This document shows, piece after piece, positions 6,914-13,672 of a DNA stretch of 14,010 nucleotides (position 1 is its first letter; every line of letters begins with the position of its first letter). Under the pieces are notes generated by a model. The model worked only from the letters and a program-made list of their open reading frames with translations. It was not told the origin of the DNA and did no database searches. A program made the position numbers and the translations under genes. This DNA is from HB2-32-21 sp040235495 (GTDB lineage: Bacteria; Pseudomonadota; Gammaproteobacteria; Pseudomonadales; Porticoccaceae), in the NCBI GenBank assembly GCA_040235495.1, contig JBECKV010000124.1:1-14010 (forward strand), read 5' to 3'.

Positions 6914-7774
6914 GCCGCCCAACGTGAGGGGCAGGGTTTCATCCCTGACCCACTCCGACATGGAGCCGTCGTAGACAGCGACATTCCCATGGCCCGATAA
7001 ATGTAGCGCCAGGGCATTGACGGTGGCGGATATACCACCGCCGCAGTAGACCACCACGCGCTCGGCCTGGAGCGCGCCGCTGGCCGCGAATTTCTCCCGG
7101 AGAGCGTTTCTATCGAGAAACCTGCCGCTGTCGGGGTCCAGCAGATCGCCGTTGAAAACATTGTAAGAGCCGGGAATATGGCCGGGCCGACCATAGCGAT
7201 TGTCCTCGCCACGATAGATGTTGGCCGCCAGGGCGTTGAGGGTGCACACGCCCTGGCCGTGCAGGTTCGCCAGCATCTCCTGCCGGTCCGCCCACATCCC
7301 AGGCCGGGGTTGCGCCTGTAATCGCCCGGGCGGATAGGCATCGAGCCCGGCACTCAAGGGCCGGTTTTCGCGCTTCCAGGCCTGCCAGCCGCCGTCGAGT
7401 ACAGCGACGTTAGCAAAGCCCACGGAGCGGAACATCCACCAGGCGCGCGTGGCCCACATCACCGGGCCATGGCTGTAAAGCACCACGGCGCTGTCGTCGG
7501 CAACACCGTGTTCGGCCGCCAACTGGCAAAAGCGCTCCGCCGGCGGCATGGTGAAGGGGATGTCGCTGTCTGGATCGCTGAATTCCCCGGCCAGGTCGAG
7601 AAAACCGGCGCCGGGAATATGGGCCTGGCGCCAGTCTTGGTAGCCACTTTCAGTCAGATAGCCGCCACCGGGCTTGTGCTGCATATGCACGGTGGTGTCG
7701 AAAATGCGCAGTCGCGGCTCTTCGAGATGCCCGGCAAGCCAACTGGTGCTCACCAAGGGGTCTGTCAGCTGCAT
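6905..7774 (-). CDS. Two-domain rhodanese-type sulfurtransferase (SseA/TST-like)
   Basis: This 289-residue protein has two rhodanese domains. The inactive N-terminal one carries H-I-P-G-A at 52-56. The active C-terminal one carries G-H-I-P-G-S at 198-203 and the catalytic loop C-G-G-G-I-S-A (244-250), with Cys244 the persulfide-forming residue. The uncharged loop resembles the 3-mercaptopyruvate type (CGSGVTA) more than the thiosulfate type (CRKGVTA), so 3-mercaptopyruvate is the better guess for sulfur donor; this is inference from known loops. No signal peptide is seen, so it is cytoplasmic. The ATG overlaps the stop of the SDR gene by one base (TAATG), with GGGAG 7 nt upstream: a classic coupled last gene of the leftward operon. 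Its stop lies inside a 17-bp repeat array. Confidence 0.9.
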   Translation of the reverse strand: MQLTDPLVSTSWLAGHLEEPRLRIFDTTVHMQHKPGGGYLTESGYQDWRQAHIPGAGFLDLAGEFSDPDSDIPFTMPPAERFCQLAAEHGVADDSAVVLYSHGPVMWATRAWWMFRSVGFANVAVLDGGWQAWKRENRPLSAGLDAYPPGRLQAQPRPGMWADRQEMLANLHGQGVCTLNALAANIYRGEDNRYGRPGHIPGSYNVFNGDLLDPDSGRFLDRNALREKFAASGALQAERVVVYCGGGISATVNALALHLSGHGNVAVYDGSMSEWVRDETLPLTLGGEP

Positions 7775-8649
7775 TACTTTGCTCCCGCGAGCAGCAAGGA
7801 TGCGTAGCCTTGCCGATAATTATTGAATAAAAACCGATAACCCTGGGTCAGTAGTTTGCGGTTACTGCATCTTTTATTTTGCCCCGACGAAGCATTTCCA
7901 TCCTCGGCCAGTGGCGGTGGTAGTGGGCAGTGGGTTTTTGCCGCCAGCCAGGCCGTCACTTCCGCTATCGGCGCGGGCTCGCTGTCGCTGGCCAGATACA
8001 GGGGGTCCGGCACGTTACCCGCCAGGCGCTGGCGCAGCAACCAGGCCAGTACGGCAACACAATCGTCCCGATGAATGCGGTTGGTATAGCAGGGCGGCTG
8101 GTATTGCACAGGCTTGCCCGCGCGTAGCTGCTCCAGCAACCGCCGCCGACCGGGTCCATAAATGCCGCTAAAGCGGACCACGGTATTGCCACCACCGGCG
8201 CGCCAGAGCGTTTGTTCCGCCGCCAGCAGGACACGGCCATTAAAACTCCTGGGTTCGGCTGGCGAACTTTCATCCACCCATTCCCCGGCGTTCTGTCCGT
8301 AAACACTGGTGGAGGAGACAAAAATCCAGTGGGGTCCCACGCGCCGCCGCCCTTCGCGAGCAGCGGCAAAACGCCCGAGCAGGTTCTCCAGTCCCCGTTC
8401 ATAAACGGCCCGGTAGCCGTTCTCATCACGCTGCCCCGGGGTCAGTATCACAAATATCTGATCGAAGTCAGTGGGCAAGGACTGAAGACTCGCCGCCTGG
8501 CTGACATCGGCGAGGATAAGATGCAGACCAACGACCGGCTCGGCCAGGGCACTGCGCTTGATTGCCGTCACCTGGTGGCCCTCGGCCAGCAGCCGGCGGG
8601 CCAGCGCCAGGCCAATATCACCACATCCGACAATCAACACCCGCGCCAT
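7774..8649 (-). CDS. YeeZ-like NAD(P)-dependent SDR/epimerase-family protein
   Basis: This 291-residue atypical extended SDR starts with the nucleotide-binding strand M-A-R-V-L-I-V-G-C-G-D-I-G (GxGxxG at 8-13). It has S-S-T-S-V-Y-G at 112-118, R-F-S-G-I-Y-G-P-G at 159-167, R-I-H-R-D-D (191-196) and, near the end, N-K-R-C-S-N-R-K-L-L (258-267), typical of YeeZ-type proteins. The usual YxxxK pair is incomplete: Tyr117 is present but no Lys follows at +4, so classic dehydrogenase chemistry is uncertain. The frame stays open 38 codons further upstream, but that would overlap yjdF by 86 bp; the Rossmann strand begins at the chosen ATG, 28 nt after the yjdF stop, though its SD is weak. It is coupled to the sulfurtransferase downstream. 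The role is unknown. Confidence 0.85.
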   Translation of the reverse strand: MARVLIVGCGDIGLALARRLLAEGHQVTAIKRSALAEPVVGLHLILADVSQAASLQSLPTDFDQIFVILTPGQRDENGYRAVYERGLENLLGRFAAAREGRRRVGPHWIFVSSTSVYGQNAGEWVDESSPAEPRSFNGRVLLAAEQTLWRAGGGNTVVRFSGIYGPGRRRLLEQLRAGKPVQYQPPCYTNRIHRDDCVAVLAWLLRQRLAGNVPDPLYLASDSEPAPIAEVTAWLAAKTHCPLPPPLAEDGNASSGQNKRCSNRKLLTQGYRFLFNNYRQGYASLLLAGAK

Positions 8650-8677
8650 ATCGTCTCTACCGGAATTTAAATCCTGC

Positions 8678-9304
8678 TCAGCCCGGGGAGTCGATACCGC
8701 GCTCAACCGTGGCAATCTCTCTATCGTGCCAGCCACCCAGCAGCAGGGCGGCAAGCGCACCACAGAGCGCCAGCATCATATCCCACTGGGCGTCCCAGAC
8801 ATCTCCCTGGGTGCCGAGAAACGCTGTCGACCCGTCGCCATAAAACACCGCGACCCACCATTCGATCAACTCGTAAAACGCGCTGAAGGCGAGACAAAAA
8901 CACACCACCAGAAAGGCCCGCCAGACCCGACCATTGACAATGCGCAGGCGAATAAACAACTCCCTGGCCACCAGGGCGGGGACCAAACCCTGGGCAATAT
9001 GGCCGAGGCGATCGTAGGGGTTGCGGGAAAAATCGAACCAGTCCTGGAGCCAGAAACCCAGGGGCACGCGAGCGTAGGTGTAGTGGGCCCCATACAACAA
9101 AAGCAGCCCATGTAAAAACAACAGGTAATAGACCAGGCGCGTCAGGGGAAAGCGCTGGCGCGTGGCCCAGAGAACGGGCAGACCAATAAATACCGGCAGG
9201 GATTCCATCCACCAGGTGAGCCGGTCGAAAGCATCGATATAGGAAGCGGTAGCCGCTGCCGCCAACAGCGCCAGCATTACCAGGAGGTTACGATTGCCGA
9301 TCAC
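8678..9304 (-). CDS. yjdF: DUF2238 / YjdF-like polytopic inner-membrane protein
   Basis: This 208-residue protein has about six hydrophobic segments (roughly 5-23, 35-49, 56-74, 103-118, 128-148 and 175-190), matching the length and layout of E. coli YjdF (about 209). Family landmarks are Y-D-R-L-G-H (97-102), F-Y-E-L-I-E-W-W (143-150) and G-T-Q-G-D-V-W-D-A-Q-W-D (164-175). The conserved His, Glu and Asp residues sit at membrane borders and could form a polar site, but no activity is established. It starts with GTG, preceded by GAAGG about 6 nt upstream; this SD overlaps the mpl stop codon, so translation is probably coupled to mpl. It is the second gene of the leftward operon. Confidence 0.88.
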   Translation of the reverse strand: MIGNRNLLVMLALLAAAATASYIDAFDRLTWWMESLPVFIGLPVLWATRQRFPLTRLVYYLLFLHGLLLLYGAHYTYARVPLGFWLQDWFDFSRNPYDRLGHIAQGLVPALVARELFIRLRIVNGRVWRAFLVVCFCLAFSAFYELIEWWVAVFYGDGSTAFLGTQGDVWDAQWDMMLALCGALAALLLGGWHDREIATVERGIDSPG

Positions 9305-9313
9305 GGGAAGCCT

Positions 9314-10702
9314 TCAATCAATACAATCAATAGCCTGGCCGGGTTCAAGTACCTCACCCAGCGCGGTCACCAGGCGCTGATGAAAACCGCCGAAACCGCC
9401 ATTACTCATAATCAGAATATGACAGGGCGCCTGCGCCTGGGCGAGGGTTTTAGCCAGCAGTTGTTCGATATCGGCAATCACCTGGGCCGGCGCGCCACCA
9501 GCGGCAACCACGTCCGTCAGCGACCAGTCGAGTCCCTCGGGCTGATACCAGAATACCTGGTCAGCCAGCTCCGTCGCCGCCGCCAGATTATCCCTGTGTA
9601 TCCCCAGTTTCATGGTGTTGGAACGGGGTTCGATCACGGCAAGGATTTTTTCGTTGCCGACCTTTTTGCGCAGGCCCGCGAGAGTGGTGGCGATGGCGGT
9701 GGGGTGATGGGCAAAGTCATCGTAAACCCGTACACCGGCAATATCGGCCAGCAATTCCATACGCCGGGCGACACCGGAAAATTGGCACAGGGCGGCGCAG
9801 GCCTGCTCGGGCCGGACACCCACATGGCGGGCCGCGGCGATGGCGGCAAGGGCATTGGCGATATTGTGCTGGCCGCCGAGCGACCACTGCACGCGGCCCT
9901 GATTTTCATCGCCGCGCAAGACCCGGAAAGCACTGCCATCGGCGGATTCGAGCCGCGCCGACCAAAGACCGCCATCGCCCGTGGTCTCGCGGGGCGTCCA
10001 GCAGCCCCGCGCCAGCACGTCGGCCAGATTGCGCTCTGTCTCGGGATAAATAATCAGGCCCTCGGCGGGGACGGTGCGCACCAGGTGGTGAAACTGGGTT
10101 TGGATCGCCGCCAGGTCGGAAAAAATATCGGCGTGATCGAATTCCAGATTATTCATCACCAGGGTGCGCGGCCGGTAGTGGACAAATTTGGAACGCTTGT
10201 CGAAAAAGGCGGTGTCGTACTCGTCCGCTTCGACGACGAAAAAACTGCTCTCGCCGACCCGGGCCGAAACCCCGAAATTGCCTGGCACACCACCGATCAG
10301 AAAACCAGGCGACATACCGACGACTTCGAGTATCCACGCCAGCATGCTCGCCGTGGTGGTTTTGCCATGGGTGCCGGATACCGCCAGCACCCAGTGATCC
10401 CGCAAAAACTGCTCGCCCAGCCATTGGGGGCCCGAGGTGTAGGGCAGATTGCGGTTGAGCACATGTTCGACACAGGGGTTGCCACGGGACAGGGCATTGC
10501 CAATCACCACCAGGTCCGGCGCCGGATCCAGCTGCGCGGGGTCGTAGCCCTCGATCAGCCGAATACCGGCCCGCGCCAGCTGGACACTCATGGGCGGATA
10601 GACATTGGCGTCACAGCCGCTGACGTGATGCCCCCGCGCCTTGGCGAGTTGCGCCAGGCTGCCCATGAAGGTGCCGCAAATTCCCAGAATATGGATGTGC
10701 AT
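9314..10702 (-). CDS. mpl: UDP-N-acetylmuramate:tripeptide ligase (murein recycling)
   Basis: Mpl joins recovered L-Ala-gamma-D-Glu-meso-DAP to UDP-MurNAc with ATP in the cytoplasm, feeding cell-wall breakdown products back into synthesis. The 462-residue protein shows the whole Mur-ligase pattern: an N-terminal H-I-L-G-I-C-G-T-F-M-G strand, the P-loop GTHGKTTT (110-117), V-E-A-D-E-Y-D (157-163), N-L-E-F-D-H-A-D-I-F (185-194), G-G-Q-H-N-I-A-N (276-283), D-D-F-A-H-H-P-T-A (328-336) and E-P-R-S-N-T-M-K-L-G (358-367). The last two, with the start M-H-I-H-I-L-G-I-C-G-T, mark Mpl rather than MurC. Length fits E. coli Mpl (457). A GTG 12 codons upstream is rejected because homologues start at the MHIHILG Met. 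The SD (GGGA at 9 nt) is modest. It heads a four-gene operon. Confidence 0.96.
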   Translation of the reverse strand: MHIHILGICGTFMGSLAQLAKARGHHVSGCDANVYPPMSVQLARAGIRLIEGYDPAQLDPAPDLVVIGNALSRGNPCVEHVLNRNLPYTSGPQWLGEQFLRDHWVLAVSGTHGKTTTASMLAWILEVVGMSPGFLIGGVPGNFGVSARVGESSFFVVEADEYDTAFFDKRSKFVHYRPRTLVMNNLEFDHADIFSDLAAIQTQFHHLVRTVPAEGLIIYPETERNLADVLARGCWTPRETTGDGGLWSARLESADGSAFRVLRGDENQGRVQWSLGGQHNIANALAAIAAARHVGVRPEQACAALCQFSGVARRMELLADIAGVRVYDDFAHHPTAIATTLAGLRKKVGNEKILAVIEPRSNTMKLGIHRDNLAAATELADQVFWYQPEGLDWSLTDVVAAGGAPAQVIADIEQLLAKTLAQAQAPCHILIMSNGGFGGFHQRLVTALGEVLEPGQAIDCID

Positions 10703-10746
10703 AAAACAAAATCCCAGTGCACGAGGCCTTTCAAGCACGTGCGCGA

Positions 10747-10755
10747 ATTATCCCA
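10747..10755 (-). promoter_or_regulatory. Extended -10 promoter candidate for the mpl operon
   Basis: The minus strand reads TGGGATAAT: an extended -10 TG, one base, then GATAAT (5 of 6 to TATAAT). The start would be near 10740, about 38 nt before the mpl ATG. The -35 region is poor, as is common with an extended -10, and overlaps one arm of an inverted repeat (10770-10778). Confidence 0.4.
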
Positions 10756-10769
10756 TTGCGCGCGGCTTA

Positions 10770-10808
10770 CCGCCATGAAATCGCTACGCCTTTACCGTAT
10801 CATGGCGG
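10770..10808. repeat. 9-bp inverted repeat between divergent mpl and PPi-PFK promoters
   Basis: CCGCCATGA (10770-10778) and TCATGGCGG (10800-10808) are perfect inverted copies with a 21-bp spacer, 30 bp centre to centre, close to three helical turns. One arm covers the region where the mpl -35 would lie and overlaps the proposed -35 of the rightward promoter; the other covers its -10. This geometry suits a dimeric regulator, but no regulator is known here. Confidence 0.45.
10775..10803 (+). promoter_or_regulatory. Sigma-70 type promoter candidate for PPi-PFK
   Basis: ATGAAA (10775-10780, 4 of 6 to TTGACA) and TATCAT (10798-10803, 5 of 6) are 17 bp apart. The start near 10810 gives a leader of about 32 nt to the ATG at 10842 and leaves almost none for the ATG at 10815, which supports the shorter protein. 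Confidence 0.4.
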
Positions 10809-10841
10809 CCGTGAATGAACCTGCGCCAGCACGGAAAAAAC

Positions 10842-12104
10842 ATGCCAAGGAAAAACGCCTTTTACGCACAGTCCGGTGGTGTCACCGCGGTCATTAACGC
10901 CAGCGCCTGTGGCGTCATTGAGACCGCGAGGGCACAGCGCAAACACATCGGTAAAGTCTACGCGGGCAAAAACGGCATTATCGGGGCGCTGCGCGAGGAA
11001 CTGATCGACACGAGCAGGGAATCAGCCGCCGCCATCGCCGCCCTGCGCCATACGCCCTCCGGCGCTTTTGGCTCCTGCCGTCACAAGCTCAAAAACCTCG
11101 CCGATGATCCCGGCGAATACCAGCGCCTGATCGAAGTCTTCAGGGCCCACAATATCGGCTATTTCTTTTACAACGGCGGTGGCGACTCGGCGGATACCTG
11201 CCTGAAGGTCTCGCGCCTCTCCGAAGACCTGGGTTATCCCATCCGGGCCATTCACATTCCCAAGACCGTCGATAACGACCTGCCCCTGACCGATAACTGT
11301 CCCGGCTTTGGCTCGGTAGCCAAATACGTGGCGGTATCCACCAAGGAGGCCAGCCTCGACGTCGCCTCCATGTGCGAGACGTCCACCAAAGTGTTCATCG
11401 TCGAGGTGATGGGCCGCCATGCCGGCTGGATCGCCGCCGCCGGCGGTCTCGCCGCCGATCAGGCCGGCGACCCACCGCACATTATCCTGTTTCCGGAAAT
11501 CGCCTTTAACCGGGAAAAATTCCTCCATAAAGTCCGCGCCACCGTCAATAAGAACGGTTACTGCGTGATCGTCGCTTCCGAAGGAGCCCAGTACGCGGAC
11601 GGGACTTTTATCGCCGACGCCGGCACCACCGACGCCTTCGGCCACAAACAGCTGGGTGGCGTGGCGCCGACCCTGGCGGCAATGATCAAGCAGGAGCTGG
11701 GCTACAAATACCACTGGGCCCTGGCCGATTATCTGCAACGCTCGGCGCGCCATATCGCCTCGGCCACCGACGTCGAGCAGGCCTATGCCGTGGGCAAGGC
11801 GGCAGTGGAGTTTGCCCTCGCCGGCAAAACCTCGATCATGGTCAGCATCGAGCGCAAAAAAACAAAAAAATACAGCTGGCGCATCGGCGCGGCGGAACTC
11901 GCCAAAGTCGCCAATGTGGAAAAGATGATGCCGCGCAATTTCATCACCCGCGAAGGTTTCGGCATTACCGACGTGGCCAGGAATTACCTGGCCCCTCTGA
12001 TTCAGGGGGAGGATTATCCACCCTACAAAAACGGCACGCCCCAGTACGCGAAATTGAAAAACACGCTGGTCGAGAAAAAACTGAAGCAGCGTTTTTCTCT
12101 CTAG
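10842..12104 (+). CDS. pfp: Pyrophosphate-type 6-phosphofructokinase
   Basis: This 420-residue enzyme of the phosphofructokinase family should phosphorylate fructose 6-phosphate reversibly, so it can act in glycolysis and gluconeogenesis. PPi as phosphoryl donor is read from two diagnostic sites: G-G-G-D-S at 112-116 places Asp115 where ATP enzymes have Gly (GGDGS), and P-K-T-V-D-N-D at 140-146 places Lys141 where ATP enzymes have Gly (PGTIDND). Asp144 is the catalytic base and M-G-R-H-A-G-W (190-196) binds the sugar phosphate. It closely resembles the methylotroph-type PPi-PFKs as I recall them; those can also act on sedoheptulose 7-phosphate, so this is possible here. An in-frame ATG at 10815 was rejected: family proteins begin at the M-P-R-K-N-A-F-Y-A-Q segment, and GGA lies 6-7 nt before 10842. 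It converges with dtd 15 bp downstream with no clear terminator. Confidence 0.93.
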   Translation: MPRKNAFYAQSGGVTAVINASACGVIETARAQRKHIGKVYAGKNGIIGALREELIDTSRESAAAIAALRHTPSGAFGSCRHKLKNLADDPGEYQRLIEVFRAHNIGYFFYNGGGDSADTCLKVSRLSEDLGYPIRAIHIPKTVDNDLPLTDNCPGFGSVAKYVAVSTKEASLDVASMCETSTKVFIVEVMGRHAGWIAAAGGLAADQAGDPPHIILFPEIAFNREKFLHKVRATVNKNGYCVIVASEGAQYADGTFIADAGTTDAFGHKQLGGVAPTLAAMIKQELGYKYHWALADYLQRSARHIASATDVEQAYAVGKAAVEFALAGKTSIMVSIERKKTKKYSWRIGAAELAKVANVEKMMPRNFITREGFGITDVARNYLAPLIQGEDYPPYKNGTPQYAKLKNTLVEKKLKQRFSL

Positions 12105-12119
12105 CCGCGGCCCGAAACA

Positions 12120-12557
12120 CTACACTTCCAGCAGGAAGGTCACTGGCCCGTCGTTAGTTAACGACACCTGCATATCCGCCCCGAACATGCCGCTGGCCAC
12201 CACTCCGTGGCTGGCGCTGATTTCCGCTAAAAAAAACCGGTAGAGTTTTTCAGCTTCATCCGGCCGGGCCGCTGGCGTAAAGCTGGGCCGCAGGCCCTTT
12301 TTGGTATCGGCGATCAAGGTGAACTGGCTGACCACCAGCACGCCGCCACTGATATCCCTGACGCTGGCATTCATGCGACCTTTGGCATCTGGAAATATGC
12401 GGTAGTTCAGCACCTTGTTGACCAGCTTGCGCGCCTGCATCGTGCCATCCCCGGCCTCGATACCGAGTAAGAGCAGGATGCCGCGGTCAATGGCCCCCAC
12501 TGTCTCGCCATCAACCACGACCGCCGCCTGGCTGACCCGTTGAATCAACCCGCGCAC
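12120..12557 (-). CDS. dtd: D-aminoacyl-tRNA deacylase
   Basis: Dtd hydrolyses D-amino acids from mischarged tRNA and so protects translation from wrong chirality. With the GTG start at 12555-12557 the protein is 145 residues, exactly the E. coli length, and begins R-G-L-I-Q-R-V-S like other Dtd proteins. The active-site SQFT falls at 77-80 and the cis Gly-Pro of N-D-G-P-V-T-F at 137-138, the same numbering as E. coli. The frame is open to another GTG at 12588-12590 (156 residues), but the extra 11 residues have no family counterpart. The SD is weak (GGA 6 nt upstream). It lies 48 bp after pip on the same strand, a pairing I recall from pseudomonads, and is probably co-transcribed with it. 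Confidence 0.95.
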   Translation of the reverse strand: MRGLIQRVSQAAVVVDGETVGAIDRGILLLLGIEAGDGTMQARKLVNKVLNYRIFPDAKGRMNASVRDISGGVLVVSQFTLIADTKKGLRPSFTPAARPDEAEKLYRFFLAEISASHGVVASGMFGADMQVSLTNDGPVTFLLEV

Positions 12558-12605
12558 GGCGAGTCCGAGAGTCTGGCCGAGACCGGACACTGTCTAACCG
12601 TCTGC

Positions 12606-13571
12606 TTAAACATTCAGGCGGGCTTTGATAATGGCGGCCATCTCATCGGTGGCCTTGACCAGAGCGTCGACCGTGCCCGGCTCGCTCGAAGCATGCCCGG
12701 CGTCGCGAATCACTTCCAGTTTCATTTGCGGTAGCGCCGCCTGCAAATCAAAAGCCTGCCTGACCGGACACACCATGTCGTAACGCCCATGGACGGCAAT
12801 GGTTGGGATATCACTCAGTCTATTGGCACGTGCAATAATTTCGTTATCCTGGACAAAGCAGTTATTGACGAAATAGTGGGCCTCGATCCGCGCCATGGCC
12901 AGTGCCACGTGGGCCGAAGCAAAGCGCTCGACCACATGGGGGTTGGGATCGAGGGTCGCGCAGCGGGCCTCCCACAACGACCAGGCCCGGGCGGCGCGGA
13001 TTCGATCCACTTCATCGGCGCTAGTCAGATGCCGGTGGTAGGCATGGAGCAGGTCGCCCTGTTCATCGGGCGCGATGAGAGCCAGAAAATCAGCCCAATA
13101 ATCGGGGAAAATCTCACTGGCGCCAAACTGGTAGAACCAGTGAATATCCCTGGGCCGGCATAAAAATATGCCTCGCAACACCATCCCCAGCACCCGCTCG
13201 GGGTGGGCCTGGGCATACAGCAGACTGAGTGTGGAGCCCCAGGAGCCACCAAACAACATCCAGCGCTCAATCCCCAAATGTTGCCTAATCAGCTCCATAT
13301 CCGCAATCAAATCCGCAGTGGTATTGTGTTTCAGCCCCGCATGGGGAGTGGAGCGGCCACTGCCGCGCTGGTCAAACAAAATAATGCGGTACATGTCGGG
13401 ATTAAAAAAACTGCGGTCACTGGGCGCGCAACCAGCGCCCGGGCCACCATGGACGAATAACACTGCAATACCATTACTGTTGCCACTCTCCTCCACATAA
13501 AGGTTATGGCCGCCGGACACCGGCAAGTGGTGGCTAGCGTAAGGTGTAATCGCCGGGTAATGTGTACGCAT
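12606..13571 (-). CDS. pip: Proline iminopeptidase (prolyl aminopeptidase)
   Basis: Pip removes N-terminal proline from small peptides in the cytoplasm. The 321-residue alpha/beta hydrolase has the oxyanion motif HGGPG (41-45), D-Q-R-G-S-G-R-S (67-74), the nucleophile elbow GGSWGS with Ser110 (108-113), Asp265 in G-R-Y-D-M-V-C-P and His293 in D-A-G-H-A-S-S-E, a complete triad. Family length is about 310-325. I chose the ATG at 13569-13571, which has GGAG 7 nt upstream; a TTG one codon earlier would be too close to that SD. It is the first gene of a probable pip-dtd unit and is divergent from tag across about 100 bp. Confidence 0.95.
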   Translation of the reverse strand: MRTHYPAITPYASHHLPVSGGHNLYVEESGNSNGIAVLFVHGGPGAGCAPSDRSFFNPDMYRIILFDQRGSGRSTPHAGLKHNTTADLIADMELIRQHLGIERWMLFGGSWGSTLSLLYAQAHPERVLGMVLRGIFLCRPRDIHWFYQFGASEIFPDYWADFLALIAPDEQGDLLHAYHRHLTSADEVDRIRAARAWSLWEARCATLDPNPHVVERFASAHVALAMARIEAHYFVNNCFVQDNEIIARANRLSDIPTIAVHGRYDMVCPVRQAFDLQAALPQMKLEVIRDAGHASSEPGTVDALVKATDEMAAIIKARLNV

Positions 13572-13605
13572 CAAAAAACTCCGGATATGGTTTTTGGTTA
13601 GCGGA

Positions 13606-13633
13606 CCTATAAACTCTAACCAGCCCTGAACAA
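13606..13633 (-). promoter_or_regulatory. Promoter candidate for pip-dtd
   Basis: On the minus strand TTGTTC (13628-13633, 3 of 6) and TATAGG (13606-13611, 4 of 6) are 16 bp apart, with the start about 28 nt before the pip ATG. The boxes are weak; position between divergent genes is the main support. A rightward TATAAA (13608-13613) overlaps it but has no -35 partner. Confidence 0.3.
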
Positions 13634-13672
13634 AGCGTCAGCTCTGGGGAAACATAAGCCACGAGGATAACA

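Noticed and set aside
8650..8763. 38-codon upstream extension of the YeeZ-like gene
   Set aside because: It would overlap yjdF by 86 bp and adds residues before the Rossmann strand that normally begins the protein.
9380..10897. Open frame of 505 codons on the plus strand opposite mpl
   Set aside because: It is antisense to a clear Mpl with all motifs; long antisense frames are expected in GC-rich coding DNA and its protein has no recognisable domain.
11856..11870. A7-C-A7 run in the PPi-PFK gene as a programmed frameshift site
   Set aside because: Codon phase does not fit an X_XXY_YYZ heptamer and the frame is intact on both sides; it is just a Lys-rich stretch.
12558..12590. Longer Dtd starting at the upstream GTG
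   Set aside because: The internal GTG gives exactly 145 residues with canonical motif numbering; the extension has no counterpart in the family.
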